This document shows positions 47,643-56,464 of a DNA stretch of 64,000 nucleotides, in pieces. Where the stretch lies: positions 1 to 64,000 of the forward strand of contig JANQFX010000112.1 in assembly GCA_028277725.1 (NCBI GenBank), given 5' to 3'. Made by a program: the position numbers and the translations under genes. Below the pieces are notes generated by a model. That model was not told where the DNA came from, ran no database searches, and saw only the letters and a list, made by a program, of their open reading frames with translations. The stretch is from Thiohalocapsa sp. (GTDB taxonomy: Bacteria; Pseudomonadota; Gammaproteobacteria; Chromatiales; Chromatiaceae). Positions within the stretch are counted from its first letter, which is position 1. Each line of letters starts with the position of its first letter.

Positions 47643-48185
47643 GTGCTGATCATCCTCGGTGCGCCCGTCGGTACCGACGGACGGCCGCGGGCCGCGCTCC
47701 AGGGGCGCATCGACTGTGCTGTCAATCTACTGAAACAGGATCCGAACCTCAAAGCGTTGGCCACCGGCGGCGTCCCGCCGGGTGCTGGATGCCCGCAGCC
47801 CGAGGCGGAGGTGATCGCCGAGGCGTTGCGCGATGCCGGTATCGAGGCCGAGCGTATTCTGCTGGAGCCCTGCGCCCGCAACACTTGGGAGAACGCGGAT
47901 CGGGCGCTGCGGCTGCTCCGGGGTGAGCGTTCCGACGGCCCGTTCCGTCTGATCGAACAGCCCTCGGTGCACCTGGTCACGGATCCCTGGCATGTGCCGC
48001 GCGCGCTCCTGGCCTTCCGCGCCCATGGCGCGCGTCCTCGTTCGGTGAGCTGCCGAGTGGCGCGGTGGCCGGGTCTGCTTCGCATGACGCGGGCCCTGTC
48101 GCACGAGCTCGTCGGCTACGCCGCCTACCTGGCGCGCTGGTTCTGGCTGTGGGCCCGCAGCCATAATCCTAGATCGAACAGTTGA
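47643..48185 (+). CDS. DUF218 (YdcF/SanA/ElyC-like) protein
   Basis: The product has the DUF218 pattern: VLIILGAPVGTDGRPRAALQ, a GGV turn, EAEVIAEALRDAGI, the conserved ENADRALRLL block and LVTDPWHVPRALLAFRAHG. Family members act in envelope maintenance and vancomycin or polysaccharide-carrier phenotypes. The frame is open upstream to 47349, across the TerC relic, with no good start; GTG 47643 gives a product of 180 aa beginning at the first strand. The N-terminus is therefore uncertain and a membrane anchor could be missing. Confidence 0.65.
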   Translation: MLIILGAPVGTDGRPRAALQGRIDCAVNLLKQDPNLKALATGGVPPGAGCPQPEAEVIAEALRDAGIEAERILLEPCARNTWENADRALRLLRGERSDGPFRLIEQPSVHLVTDPWHVPRALLAFRAHGARPRSVSCRVARWPGLLRMTRALSHELVGYAAYLARWFWLWARSHNPRSNS

Positions 48186-48505
48186 CCGTTTAGGGCCATC
48201 CGTAAATGTTCCTGCCGCCTGGAATGTGGACGTCCTTAGCGAGTCACCCGCGAGGTGAAGGCGGCGACGGCCGCCAGGTGACGCCCCGCGCGCCGCTGAG
48301 CCGCGTTACAACGCGTTGGAACGGAATGACTATTCCGCCTTGTTGTGCCTTGCTCAGCACCCTGCGGGACGCACCCTGACGACCGTCCAGCGAATCCATC
48401 TAGGATAATCGGAGCCGGAACCGCTTGGGGGCAGGGCCGGTCCGAGGGCCCCGTTGTCCGCGCCCGCCAGAAGACTGTCCGATCCCATTGCAGGAATCCC
48501 CGCCC
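48186..48505. other. Gap upstream of lptF without a gene
   Basis: Only short frames are seen; the promoter of lptF should be here. The frame of lptF is open back to 48425 but the residues before 48506 do not look like the family. Confidence 0.4.
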
Positions 48506-49603
48506 ATGTGGAGCACCGTCGATCGCTACGTCTTATCCGAGATCGTCAAGGTCTTTGCCGCCATCATGGCGACGCTGCTGCTGGTGGTCGCGAGCATGTT
48601 GTTCCTGCGCACCCTCGAACAGGTCGACCTCGGGGCGCTGCAGGCCGATGCACTGGTGCAATTTCTGTGGCTGCAGTTGTTGCGTGACACCTCGACCCTG
48701 ATCGCGCCGGCGGTGTTCCTCTCGGTGTTGATGGCACTCGGGCGGTTGGCGCGCGACAGCGAACTGATTGCCCTGACGGCGGGCGGTATCGGGCCGTTCA
48801 GGCTATTCCGCTCGGTGCTGTTGTTTGCACTGCCCATGGTCCTGGTGGCGGGTTGGTTCTCCCTTGTGCTGCAGCCGATGGCGTCGGCAGAGATCGAGTT
48901 GATCGAGTCGCGGCAAGACGACCAGGCAACGCGCATCAGCGGACTTCAAGCGGGGCGCTTCTACGACCAGGATGCGGGGCTGGTGACCTTCTACGCGACG
49001 TCCATCGATCAGGGCGGGCGTTTCGAGAACGTCTTCGTACAGGATCGTCGCAGCAACCCGCCCTTACTCGTGATAGCGGCGCACGGCTACTACCTGGACA
49101 GTTCCGACGGGGGTGACCAGGCGGTGGTCTTGGAGCGCGGCGCCAGATTCGACGGTGTCGCAGGTCGGCTGGATTATCAGATCACGGACTTCGAACGGCT
49201 CACCTACTATGTCGGCACCGACGCGGCGGCGGACAGCCGCAGGCGGCGGGCTGCAACACCGACGACGCAACTTCTTCGCTCGGACGACCTTCGCGACAAG
49301 GCGGAGTTGGGCCATCGGCTGGCGATGATTATGGGTGTGATCACGCTGAGCCTGCTCGCCATTCCGCTGACGCAGCTTTCGCCACGCCGGCGGAGTACCG
49401 GGCGGCTCTTCCTTGCGTTCCTGGCCTATTTCGCGTTCTTCAACGGCATGCGCCTAGCGGAGGAGTGGATGATCCTCGGCGTTACTCCGGCTTGGCTGGG
49501 GGTCGTCTGGTATCAGGCCGTCATCCTCGGAGTCGTCTATTTGGCCCTGGTCCCCGGCAGCTACGGCGCCCGGCGGTTGATCGCGCGCCTTCGACGGCGG
49601 TGA
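48506..49603 (+). CDS. lptF: LPS export ABC transporter permease LptF
   Basis: Partner of LptG in the LptB2FG lipopolysaccharide extractor. From ATG 48506 the product is 365 aa with three N-terminal and three C-terminal helices. RYVLSEIVKVFAAIMATLLL, FLSVLMALGRLARDSELIAL, RISGLQAGRFYDQD, FVQDRRSNPPLLVIAAHGYY and AELGHRLAMIMGVITLSLLA, with IPLTQLSPR, correspond to LptF. lptG is at 20085, some 27 kb away and not adjacent as usual. It is followed by a small gene on the opposite strand. Confidence 0.87.
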   Translation: MWSTVDRYVLSEIVKVFAAIMATLLLVVASMLFLRTLEQVDLGALQADALVQFLWLQLLRDTSTLIAPAVFLSVLMALGRLARDSELIALTAGGIGPFRLFRSVLLFALPMVLVAGWFSLVLQPMASAEIELIESRQDDQATRISGLQAGRFYDQDAGLVTFYATSIDQGGRFENVFVQDRRSNPPLLVIAAHGYYLDSSDGGDQAVVLERGARFDGVAGRLDYQITDFERLTYYVGTDAAADSRRRRAATPTTQLLRSDDLRDKAELGHRLAMIMGVITLSLLAIPLTQLSPRRRSTGRLFLAFLAYFAFFNGMRLAEEWMILGVTPAWLGVVWYQAVILGVVYLALVPGSYGARRLIARLRRR

Positions 49604-49624
49604 CCAGGCTGAGGTCTGCAGGGG

Positions 49625-49918
49625 CTAGAGGCCGGGGCGAGCTTGTCGCTGCACATCCACATGCAGCAGTCGGGGTTGTTGCGGGGCCTCACTCACGGCA
49701 TCCACCTCGGCCATGGCCGAGCGCAGTGCCGTGGCCACGCTCAGCGCCTGGACCACATCGGAAGCGCTGGCGCCGCGGCAAGCGGTGAATTCCTCCACAA
49801 CGCCGAGCACGCGACTGAGCAGGGTCGCGACGTCGTCGGCGTTGTCCGTTGCGGGGTGTAGCGGCAGTTCGATGTCCATATCCGACGGCAGGACTGAGGC
49901 GTTCATGGCGATGGTCAT
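49625..49918 (-). CDS. Small protein of unknown function
   Basis: A 97-aa product starting at ATG 49918, with GAGGA about eight bases upstream. It is soluble, with Asp-rich N-terminus and a predicted helical middle (VATLLSRVLGVVEEFTAC, VVQALSVATALRSAMAEVD). I do not recognise a family. It is transcribed divergently from a MerR-family regulator across 242 bp, so it may be that regulator's target. Confidence 0.5.
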   Translation of the reverse strand: MTIAMNASVLPSDMDIELPLHPATDNADDVATLLSRVLGVVEEFTACRGASASDVVQALSVATALRSAMAEVDAVSEAPQQPRLLHVDVQRQARPGL

Positions 49919-50160
49919 CTGACTAAATCCTCGTTACGAAGGGGCCTGGTTGATCGCCGGCGTCCGGCGACTGTGTCGAAACATCTGGTCAAAACTTGGA
50001 CGCCGCTCCATCGGCTCCACTTGGTGATTGGACGAGGGGCGACGATGTGCCGTCCGAGCGTCCCCTTCCGCCTGAGGCTAAGTCCTTTCATTTCCTGTTC
50101 AAGTGGCGAACAAGACTGGACACTAGCCGCTGATCTCCGCATTGTCAATGTTTTGAAAGC

Positions 50161-51177
50161 ATGAAAGACAGACATTCCTTGGACACGGACCGCTCCGACG
50201 GGACCGAAACCGCTCCCCAGCGCAGCGATCAGACCTACCGCATCGGCGCGGTCGCCCGGCTCACCGGCATTCCGCCCGATACGCTGCGCGTCTGGGAGCG
50301 TCGCTATGCCGTGGTGGCGCCGGTGCGCACCGACGCGGGAACACGGTTGTATCGGGCGGAGGACGTGAGCCGGCTGTCGCTGATAAAGCGCCTGGTGGAC
50401 AACGGGGATGCCATCAGCCACGTCGCGGGCCTATCGCTGGAACACCTGCACAAGCGCGCCACGGGTCTAGATGCACCGGCACCGGTGGCCAGGAACGAGC
50501 GGCCCTGTCGTGTGGCCGTGTTCGGACCCGCGCTGCCGACGCTGTTGGAGGTCCGCACGGACGGCAGCAACGAGTCGGTGCAGTTCGTGGGGCTGTTCAA
50601 GGACGAAGGCCGGTTCAGGGCCGAGATCTCCGAGCTGCAGCCGGACCTGCTGGTGTTGGAGTTCCCGACCATCCACGACGATCACCTGCGCCACATCGCG
50701 GACCTGGCCGCCCACGCAGGGGCGCCTCGCACTCTTGTGATCTACAACTTCGCCAGCCGTGCCTTGGTCGCGAGGATGGAGGCGCAGCACCTTCTGCCTC
50801 GGCGTGCGCCGGTCGACGTGGCGGAGCTCGAGCGCTGGTGCGCTGCGCTTTTTGGCGCGCAGCAGTCCATGCCCAGCGTCTCGGAGGTGCTGGGCGACAT
50901 CGACATCAGCCAAGCGCCGCCGCCGAGGCGCTTCGACACTGCAGCGCTGACGCGGATCGCCGCCGCGTCACCCGCCGTGAAGTGCGAATGCCCGCATCAC
51001 CTGGTGCAGCTCGTCACCAGCCTGGTCGCGTTCGAGACCTATTCGCGCGAATGCGAAAGCCGCAATGCCGACGATGCCGCGTTGCATGCCTTCCTCAACG
51101 CGGCGACGGCCCGGGCTCGTGCCACGCTCGAGGCCGCCCTCGCCCGGGTCGTGGAGGCCGAGGGTATCGAGGTCTGA
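50161..51177 (+). CDS. MerR-family transcriptional regulator
   Basis: The 338-aa product has a MerR-type winged helix at about 26-98: YRIGAVARLTGIPPDTLRVW, ERRY, AGTRLYRAEDVSRL. Unlike CarH/LitR it has no visible cobalamin-binding DxHxxG motif; the middle (RVAVFGPALPTLLEV, LLVLEFPTIHDD) might be a degenerate cobalamin-like or Rossmann domain. MerR proteins with long C-termini usually respond to light, B12 or small ligands. The effector is unknown. The small gene transcribed divergently at 49918 is a possible target. Confidence 0.8.
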   Translation: MKDRHSLDTDRSDGTETAPQRSDQTYRIGAVARLTGIPPDTLRVWERRYAVVAPVRTDAGTRLYRAEDVSRLSLIKRLVDNGDAISHVAGLSLEHLHKRATGLDAPAPVARNERPCRVAVFGPALPTLLEVRTDGSNESVQFVGLFKDEGRFRAEISELQPDLLVLEFPTIHDDHLRHIADLAAHAGAPRTLVIYNFASRALVARMEAQHLLPRRAPVDVAELERWCAALFGAQQSMPSVSEVLGDIDISQAPPPRRFDTAALTRIAAASPAVKCECPHHLVQLVTSLVAFETYSRECESRNADDAALHAFLNAATARARATLEAALARVVEAEGIEV

Positions 51178-51337
51178 CCACCGGCCCGGCGTGTGCCCGT
51201 CCGGAACGCCGTCGCGACCGGCCATTGCTCGGCCTTGCGCCTCGCCGGCCACGCCAGAAGACGCGGCCTTGCGACCGTCCGACTATGCCTTCTAGGTTAA
51301 ACTCTTCGATTGCCCATTCGACCCCGATTCAGCTGCA

Positions 51338-52945
51338 ATGATATCTCTGCTCGACTACGGCGCCGGCAACGTGCGCAGCCTCAGAAACGCACTCGCCCGC
51401 ATCGGCGCGGAGGTCCGGGAGGTCCGTGGGCCGGAGGACATCCTGGAGGCGGAGCGGCTAGTGTTTCCGGGCGTGGGGGCCTTTGGCTCGGCCATGGCAC
51501 GCTTGGAGCAGCTTGGCTTCGTCGAGCCATTGCGCGAGTACCTGCAGGCGGACAGGCCGTTCCTGGGCATCTGCATCGGCCTGCAGTGCCTGTTCGAGGG
51601 CAGTACGGAGTCCCCCGGTCAGCCAGGCCTCGGCATCATGCCGGGCATGGTGGAGCGGTTTCCCGAGTCGAGCGGTCTGGCCGTGCCGCACATGGGCTGG
51701 AACGGCATTCGACTCCGGCACGGCGGGGCCTTGCTGTCGGGCCTGGAGGATCGGCGCTTCTACTTCGTCCACTCTTATAGAGCAACGCTAGAGGCTACCG
51801 GCGATTGGCTGCTGGCAGAGTCCGACTATGGCGCGCCCTTCGCTGCAGCGGTTCAGCGTGGCCAGGTTCTGGCCGTCCAGTTCCACCCCGAGAAGAGCGG
51901 CGAGCCGGGCATCGAGTTGTTGCGTCGGTTCCTGGCGGGACGCGTGCAGTTATCGCCCGGATCGCGGCGCCCCCCCGCGCAGGCGCCGACCCAACTCGCC
52001 AAGCGCGTCATCGCCTGTCTCGACGTGCGTAGCAACGACGCCGGCGACCTGGTGGTCACCAAGGGCGACCAGTACGACGTGCGCGAGGCCGGCGAGGTGC
52101 GCAACCTCGGCAAGCCGGTGGAGCTGGCCGCCCGCTACTATGAGGAGGGCGCCGATGAGATCACCTTCCTCAACATCACCGCCTTTCGGGACTTCCCGCT
52201 GCGCGACCAGCCCATGCTGGAAGTGCTGCGGCGCGCCTCCGAGCAGGTGTTCGTGCCCCTGACCATCGGCGGCGGCATCCGCGCCTTCACGGATGCCGAC
52301 GGTAGGGCCTACAGCGCGCTGGACGTAGCCGATGAGTACTTCCGCTCGGGCGCCGACAAGATCTCCATCGGCTCGGACGCCGTCGACACCGTCGAGCAGG
52401 TGCGTGCGCACGGGGCCGATGGCAGCAGCGCCATCGAACAGATCGCCGAGCGTTACGGCAACCAGGCGGTGGTGATTTCCATCGATCCGCGCCGGATCTA
52501 CGTGGACTCCCCGGATGCCACGCCGCGGCACGTGGTCGAGACGAAAATCTCGGGACCGAACGGTGAGCGTTGGGTCTGGTTCCAGTGCACCGTGCGCGGC
52601 GGGCGTGAGGGGCGAGACGTCGACGCCGTGGAGCTCGCTCGGACATGCGAGGCATTGGGCGCAGGCGAGATCCTGCTCAACAGCATCGATCGCGACGGCA
52701 CCGGGAGCGGTTTCGACCTGGAGCTGATTGCCGCCGTGCGCGGCGCTGTCGGTATCCCGGTGATAGCCTCCAGCGGTGCCGGCAGCCCCGAGCACTTCAT
52801 CGAGGTCTTCGAGCGCACCGGGGCCGAGGCCGCGCTCGCGGCCGGGATCTTCCACCGTCGCGAGGTGCCCATCGACGAGGTGAAGGCGGCGCTGGATGCA
52901 GCGGCCGTCCCCGTTCGGCGGGATGGATCGGCCTCGGGTTCCTGA
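51338..52945 (+). CDS. hisHF: Single-chain imidazole glycerol phosphate synthase (HisH-HisF fusion, HIS7-like)
   Basis: The 535-aa protein carries both halves of the enzyme that makes IGP and AICAR in histidine synthesis. Residues 1-200 are the glutaminase HisH: LLDYGAGNVRSLRNAL, PGVGAFG, nucleophile C79 in FLGICIGLQ, and H183 and E185 in VQFHPEKSG. After a linker (about 201-219) comes HisF: LAKRVIACLDVRSNDAGDLV with the catalytic Asp, LTIGGGIRAFTDADGRAYSA, GADKISIGSDAV, VVISIDPRRIYV and ASSGAGSPEHFIEVF. The long insertions (VRSNDAGDLVVTKGDQYDV, FTDADGRAYSALDVADEYF, IDPRRIYVDSPD) are those of yeast HIS7 and plant HISN4; ordinary bacterial HisF lacks them. No other his gene is nearby. Confidence 0.93.
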   Translation: MISLLDYGAGNVRSLRNALARIGAEVREVRGPEDILEAERLVFPGVGAFGSAMARLEQLGFVEPLREYLQADRPFLGICIGLQCLFEGSTESPGQPGLGIMPGMVERFPESSGLAVPHMGWNGIRLRHGGALLSGLEDRRFYFVHSYRATLEATGDWLLAESDYGAPFAAAVQRGQVLAVQFHPEKSGEPGIELLRRFLAGRVQLSPGSRRPPAQAPTQLAKRVIACLDVRSNDAGDLVVTKGDQYDVREAGEVRNLGKPVELAARYYEEGADEITFLNITAFRDFPLRDQPMLEVLRRASEQVFVPLTIGGGIRAFTDADGRAYSALDVADEYFRSGADKISIGSDAVDTVEQVRAHGADGSSAIEQIAERYGNQAVVISIDPRRIYVDSPDATPRHVVETKISGPNGERWVWFQCTVRGGREGRDVDAVELARTCEALGAGEILLNSIDRDGTGSGFDLELIAAVRGAVGIPVIASSGAGSPEHFIEVFERTGAEAALAAGIFHRREVPIDEVKAALDAAAVPVRRDGSASGS

Positions 52946-53073
52946 TGAGCCTGCCGTACCGGTAGTGGTGTCATGGAAGGACCCCGATGACGCACCCGCC
53001 GACCCAGTTTCGCTGGCGCCTGTCCTGGCCACAGCCCGGGCGGGGCCATCGTTTGGTGTCTGGAGCTGGATCG

Positions 53074-53946
53074 ATGTCGCAGCCGGCGCCCGCGTTGAGC
53101 TTGGTCCTGCTGATCTCGCTCCTCCTGCTGGGGGGCTGTGCAGGCACACCCTTAGGCGGTGGCGCCAACAAGCCGGCCCCGCTGCCGCCGGGCATGAGCC
53201 GAGACGATCTGCTCACTACCATCGCCGCCTGCCACCTCCGCCGGGTGGCGCAGACCGAGGACCGCGGCTCCACCGATCGGGTCGTCATTGCCGCGGTCGA
53301 GGGTTACCACTTCAGCGTCAGGAAGATGGTCCAGCGCGCCAACGAGCTCACCGCGGCGGCGGTGGACCCGACCAACCGGGCGAGTATGCGCGGCATCGCC
53401 GTGGACGCCTGCGAGCGGTTGGCCGTGCTCACCGGCACCACGCCCGGATTGGTTCGGTTCGACGACTCGGGCGGTCTGGAAAGCACCTGGCTGGTGGTCG
53501 ACGGCGAGATCCACGAGGGTTTTGCCGACGAGGTCATCGGCAAGCTGCGCGCCGAGAAGGCGGTTGGTCTTGTCATTTCCAGCCCCGGTGGGTCGTTGTT
53601 CGAGGCGCGTCGGCTCGGCCGCTACTTGCGCCGAAACGGCCTGCGGGTCGGTGTCAAGGGGCTCTGCACATCCGCCTGCGTGGACGTGCTCGCCGGTGGC
53701 ATCGAGCGCTACGTGACGCCGCGCGCCAAGCTCGGCATCCACCAAAGCAGGGTGCCGCAGCATCTCAGTAGCCACGAGGGTGGCCAGCTCTCGGTCGCGG
53801 CTGCTGCACTTTACCTGCGCGAAATGGGGGTGGATGAGGTCGTGGCGCTCGCCGCGGCGTCCGTGCCCAACGACAGCATGTACTGGATCACTGTCGCCGA
53901 GGCCCTGGAGACCGGGCTTGCGACGCAGCTTGTGGAGTCGCTCTGA
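53074..53946 (+). CDS. Putative lipoprotein with ClpP-like (COG3904-type) domain
   Basis: From ATG 53074 (GGAG nine bases before) the 290-aa product has a lipoprotein signal: LVLLISLLLLGGC with a lipobox Cys. The C-terminal half resembles predicted periplasmic ClpP/crotonase-fold proteins: GLVISSPGGSLFEARRLGRY, VGVKGLCTSACVDVLAGGIE with a candidate nucleophile Ser in TSAC, RYVTPRAKLGIHQSRV. Whether it is a protease is unknown. A longer frame from 52987 would hide the signal. Confidence 0.7.
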   Translation: MSQPAPALSLVLLISLLLLGGCAGTPLGGGANKPAPLPPGMSRDDLLTTIAACHLRRVAQTEDRGSTDRVVIAAVEGYHFSVRKMVQRANELTAAAVDPTNRASMRGIAVDACERLAVLTGTTPGLVRFDDSGGLESTWLVVDGEIHEGFADEVIGKLRAEKAVGLVISSPGGSLFEARRLGRYLRRNGLRVGVKGLCTSACVDVLAGGIERYVTPRAKLGIHQSRVPQHLSSHEGGQLSVAAAALYLREMGVDEVVALAAASVPNDSMYWITVAEALETGLATQLVESL

Positions 53947-53992
53947 TGGGCGGGGCGGGTGCCCGGCCTCCTCGCTGACGCCGAGTCGAGGG

Positions 53993-54327
53993 TCAATCCA
54001 GCGGCGTGACCCGCAGCTCCAGCCCGGAGACCCCCTTGATGGTGGCATTGCCCGCGGCCGCCAGACTGCGGAGGCTGTCGCTGCGATCCTGCTCGCTGGC
54101 GCCGAGTGGAATCCAGGTGCGGAGCGGGCCCGTCACCTGGGTCTGCAGGTTGCCGCCGACGAATCCACCTCGCACCGGCCGCGCGCTGCCCTGGGCGATG
54201 TCGATGGCGACTCGATCGCAGGTCACCCTGGGCGTCACCCGGAAGCTGCTGCCGCTGCCGGGCTTGCGTGCGTGGGGGTGCGGCGGCTGCGGTTGTCGGA
54301 CCTTCGCTGATCAGGGTATCGGGTCAT
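53993..54327 (-). pseudogene. Hypothetical gene, probably frameshifted or internally deleted
   Basis: An ATG at 54327 overlaps the stop of the DUF7931 frame by four bases (ATGA), a coupled-start pattern, but that frame ends after 30 codons. A second frame from about 54307 runs on to 53993 with a better-looking product (VTCDRVAIDIAQGSARPVRG, NLQTQVTGPLRTWIPLG, SGLELRVTPLD). A single gene broken between 54240 and 54300 would explain both. Alternatively the 81-codon frame from GTG 54238 is a small gene. No family is recognised. Confidence 0.35.
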
Positions 54328-55077
54328 AGATGGAGCCTGCGGAGTTCGGCGTGGGGGCTGCTTTGGTCCCAGATGGACTCGAACCGTCGTCGCAGTCGTC
54401 TTGCCTCGGCCGCGTCATGGAAGTCCAGGGTCAGGTCCTCGCGTGCCGAGGTGCGGCGCCGCCCGAAACCCCGTGCATCGACGATCAGACAGGGCGCCTC
54501 GGAGCCGATCAGTTCCTCCGGCGGACAACGGAGCTCGATGGCGGAGTGGAGCCGGCGGGCGAGTTCGATGAGTCTGTGGCCACGCTTCACCGGCGCCGCG
54601 GCGTCCTCCAGCAGCACGCGTACGGGTCGCCGTGCGACCTGGTCGAGGGCGAGTGCCCGCAGGGCTTCTAGAACCCCTGCCTGATCGTAGAGGGCGGGTT
54701 CCAGATCGGGGGTCAGGATCAGCACCTCGGTCTGGGCCTGGCTCGCCATTCGCGCGATGGCATGACGCTGAAGGCCTGGGTGCCCGAGCCGAAGCGGGCC
54801 GGCGCTGATGCCGAGTCGTCGGTGGTCGATGTCCGCGCGTCGCGCGAGCGTCGGCTCCGCGAGCTTGCCCCGAGGGCAGGAGCCGTGCCGTGCCGAGGGC
54901 CGTGCCGTGCGCGTCCTCCGCGATCAGGTGCAGTGCGCCCTGGTCCTCGCCGTCCCATTCCAGCGATTCGGGCATCTGCTGTTCGCCCACGAAGACCTCG
55001 CGACGCAGGGCGCTCAGGCTGTCTCCATCCTGTTGCCAGTCGGCGCGGCGGATCTGGACCGGGTGGTTGATGGTCAT
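54324..55077 (-). pseudogene. GNAT acetyltransferase-DUF7931 fusion, internally deleted and frameshifted
   Basis: From ATG 55077 the first 70 codons are the N-terminal half of a GNAT acetyltransferase: RREVFVGEQQMPESLEWDGE, GTALGTARLLPSG. The acetyl-CoA-binding half (RxxGxG/A) that should follow is missing. After about 60 bases of unalignable DNA, another frame gives RRLGISAGPLRLGHPGLQRH and the complete C-terminal domain (LILTPDLEPALYDQ, VRVLLEDAAAPVKRGHRLIE, FHDAAEARRLRRRFESIWDQ) of DUF7931 proteins, ending at 54324. In intact proteins the two are joined in one chain. The C-terminal part could be translated alone from 54749. Confidence 0.65.
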
Positions 55078-55109
55078 GATTCTAGGACGCTGGGCTGCAG
55101 GCGCTCGGC

Positions 55110-55535
55110 TCATTCCTCTTCGACGAGGACATGCCCAAGGTTGAATCGGGTGGTGAGCAGGGAGACGCAATGGGCGCCTTGGAGCCAGGGTGAGGCGGCG
55201 TCCGCGGTCAGCGCCGGGCGGCGGCATAGGGCTGTCAGGAACTCGCCGCGGCCCGCGGGCAGGCCGTGGCACAGGCCGTTGGCGAAGAGCAGATCGGCGG
55301 CGTCGAAGGGTCCATGGCTCAGCTGCCAGGGCGCCTCGACACCGTGCTCCTGGACGATGCGGGATTCCACATCCGGCTCGCACGCGAGGCCAGCCAACTC
55401 ATGGGCATCCAGCGGCCAGGCGATGCCCGGTAGGGCGGCGCGCATCAGCAGGGGCCTGCCTTGCCAGTAACCGGTCAGGAAGCGTCGGACGTCGAGCTTC
55501 GCGGGCCATCGTAATGGTCCCCTATGCCCACTCAT
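55110..55535 (-). CDS. RoxA-like ribosomal oxygenase with its JmjC core deleted
   Basis: The 141-aa frame begins like the RoxA/YcfD ribosomal protein L16 arginine hydroxylase: FLTGYWQGRPLLMRAALPGI, ELAGLACEPDVESRIV, PWQLSHGPFD. It then passes straight to the C-terminal winged-helix region: EFLTALCRRPALTADAASPW, LLTTRFNLGHVLVEEE. About 250 residues, including the HxD and His iron ligands of the JmjC domain, are absent, yet the frame is kept. The start ATG 55535 overlaps the stop of the EamA gene (ATGA), so it is translated after that gene. It cannot be an active oxygenase; it may be a relic or a small residual protein. Confidence 0.72.
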   Translation of the reverse strand: MSGHRGPLRWPAKLDVRRFLTGYWQGRPLLMRAALPGIAWPLDAHELAGLACEPDVESRIVQEHGVEAPWQLSHGPFDAADLLFANGLCHGLPAGRGEFLTALCRRPALTADAASPWLQGAHCVSLLTTRFNLGHVLVEEE

Positions 55536-56464
55536 CGTTGCACCTCGTCCGCGGTGGCCGACGTCGACGCCAAAGCGGTGGTGGCCCGCCCTGGAGCCCG
55601 CGTGGACCGGGCCGCGAGCAGTCCCGCGGCAGCGATGAGCAGGGTGCCCAAGCTGGTCTGCCAACTCAGTGGCTCGGCCCAGAGTAACCAGCCGAAGGCG
55701 GCCCCGAAGACCACTGCCGAGTATCCGAACACGCCCATGCGCGATGCCGGCGCCAGTGATAAACCCCTGGTCAGCGCGAGTTGTCCGAGGGTCGCTGCCA
55801 GCGCGACGCCCAGGAGCAGCGCCAATGATAGGGGGCTCGGGGTCCGCCAGGCCCAGATGACCGGTGCCGCGGAGATGACCCCGCCGATGAGTGCGAAATA
55901 GAACACGATGCGGGCCGAGGGCTCGGTCCGGGCCAGGCGCCGCACGGTCACCTTTGCAAGCGCCGCGAGCACGCCGCCGAGTAGGCCGACCAGGGCCACC
56001 GGTGAGACCTGGAGCCCATCGGCGCCGAACTGCGGGTCCAGAATCACCGCGACTCCCGCGAAGCCGATGCCGAGTGCCAAGAAGAGGCCTGCGCCCACGC
56101 GCTCGTGGAGCCACAAGACCGCGATCACGGGCATGAAGATCGGAGCAGTGAGCTTGAGCAGCATGGCGTCCGCGAGGGGGAGCTTGGCAATGGCATAGAA
56201 GAAGCAATACATGGCCGACACGCCCGCGGCGGCGCGCAGCAGGTGCAGGCCAGGGACCGCGGTGGCCAGGCTGGTGCCGATGCCGCGGTAGAGCAGCCAG
56301 GGCAGGAGCAGGGCGAGCGCGATCAGATTTCGAGCGAACACGATCATCTCGGTATCGAGTTCGACGGAGACGAGCCGAATGAACACCCCCATGGTCGCGA
56401 AGCAGAGTTCGCCGGTGACGATGAACGCCGCGCCGAGCACGAGGGATTGGTTACGGTAGGGCAT
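55532..56464 (-). CDS. EamA/DMT-family transporter
   Basis: The 310-aa product has ten membrane helices in two EamA repeats (for example VTGELCFATMGVFIRLVSV, PLADAMLLKLTAPIFMPVIA, ASRMGVFGYSAVVFGAAFGW). Members export amino acids, nucleobases or other metabolites; this one's substrate is unknown. ATG 56464 is preferred to the TTG one codon earlier. It heads a leftward set with the RoxA-like, GNAT-DUF7931 and hypothetical relics. Confidence 0.87.
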   Translation of the reverse strand: MPYRNQSLVLGAAFIVTGELCFATMGVFIRLVSVELDTEMIVFARNLIALALLLPWLLYRGIGTSLATAVPGLHLLRAAAGVSAMYCFFYAIAKLPLADAMLLKLTAPIFMPVIAVLWLHERVGAGLFLALGIGFAGVAVILDPQFGADGLQVSPVALVGLLGGVLAALAKVTVRRLARTEPSARIVFYFALIGGVISAAPVIWAWRTPSPLSLALLLGVALAATLGQLALTRGLSLAPASRMGVFGYSAVVFGAAFGWLLWAEPLSWQTSLGTLLIAAAGLLAARSTRAPGRATTALASTSATADEVQR

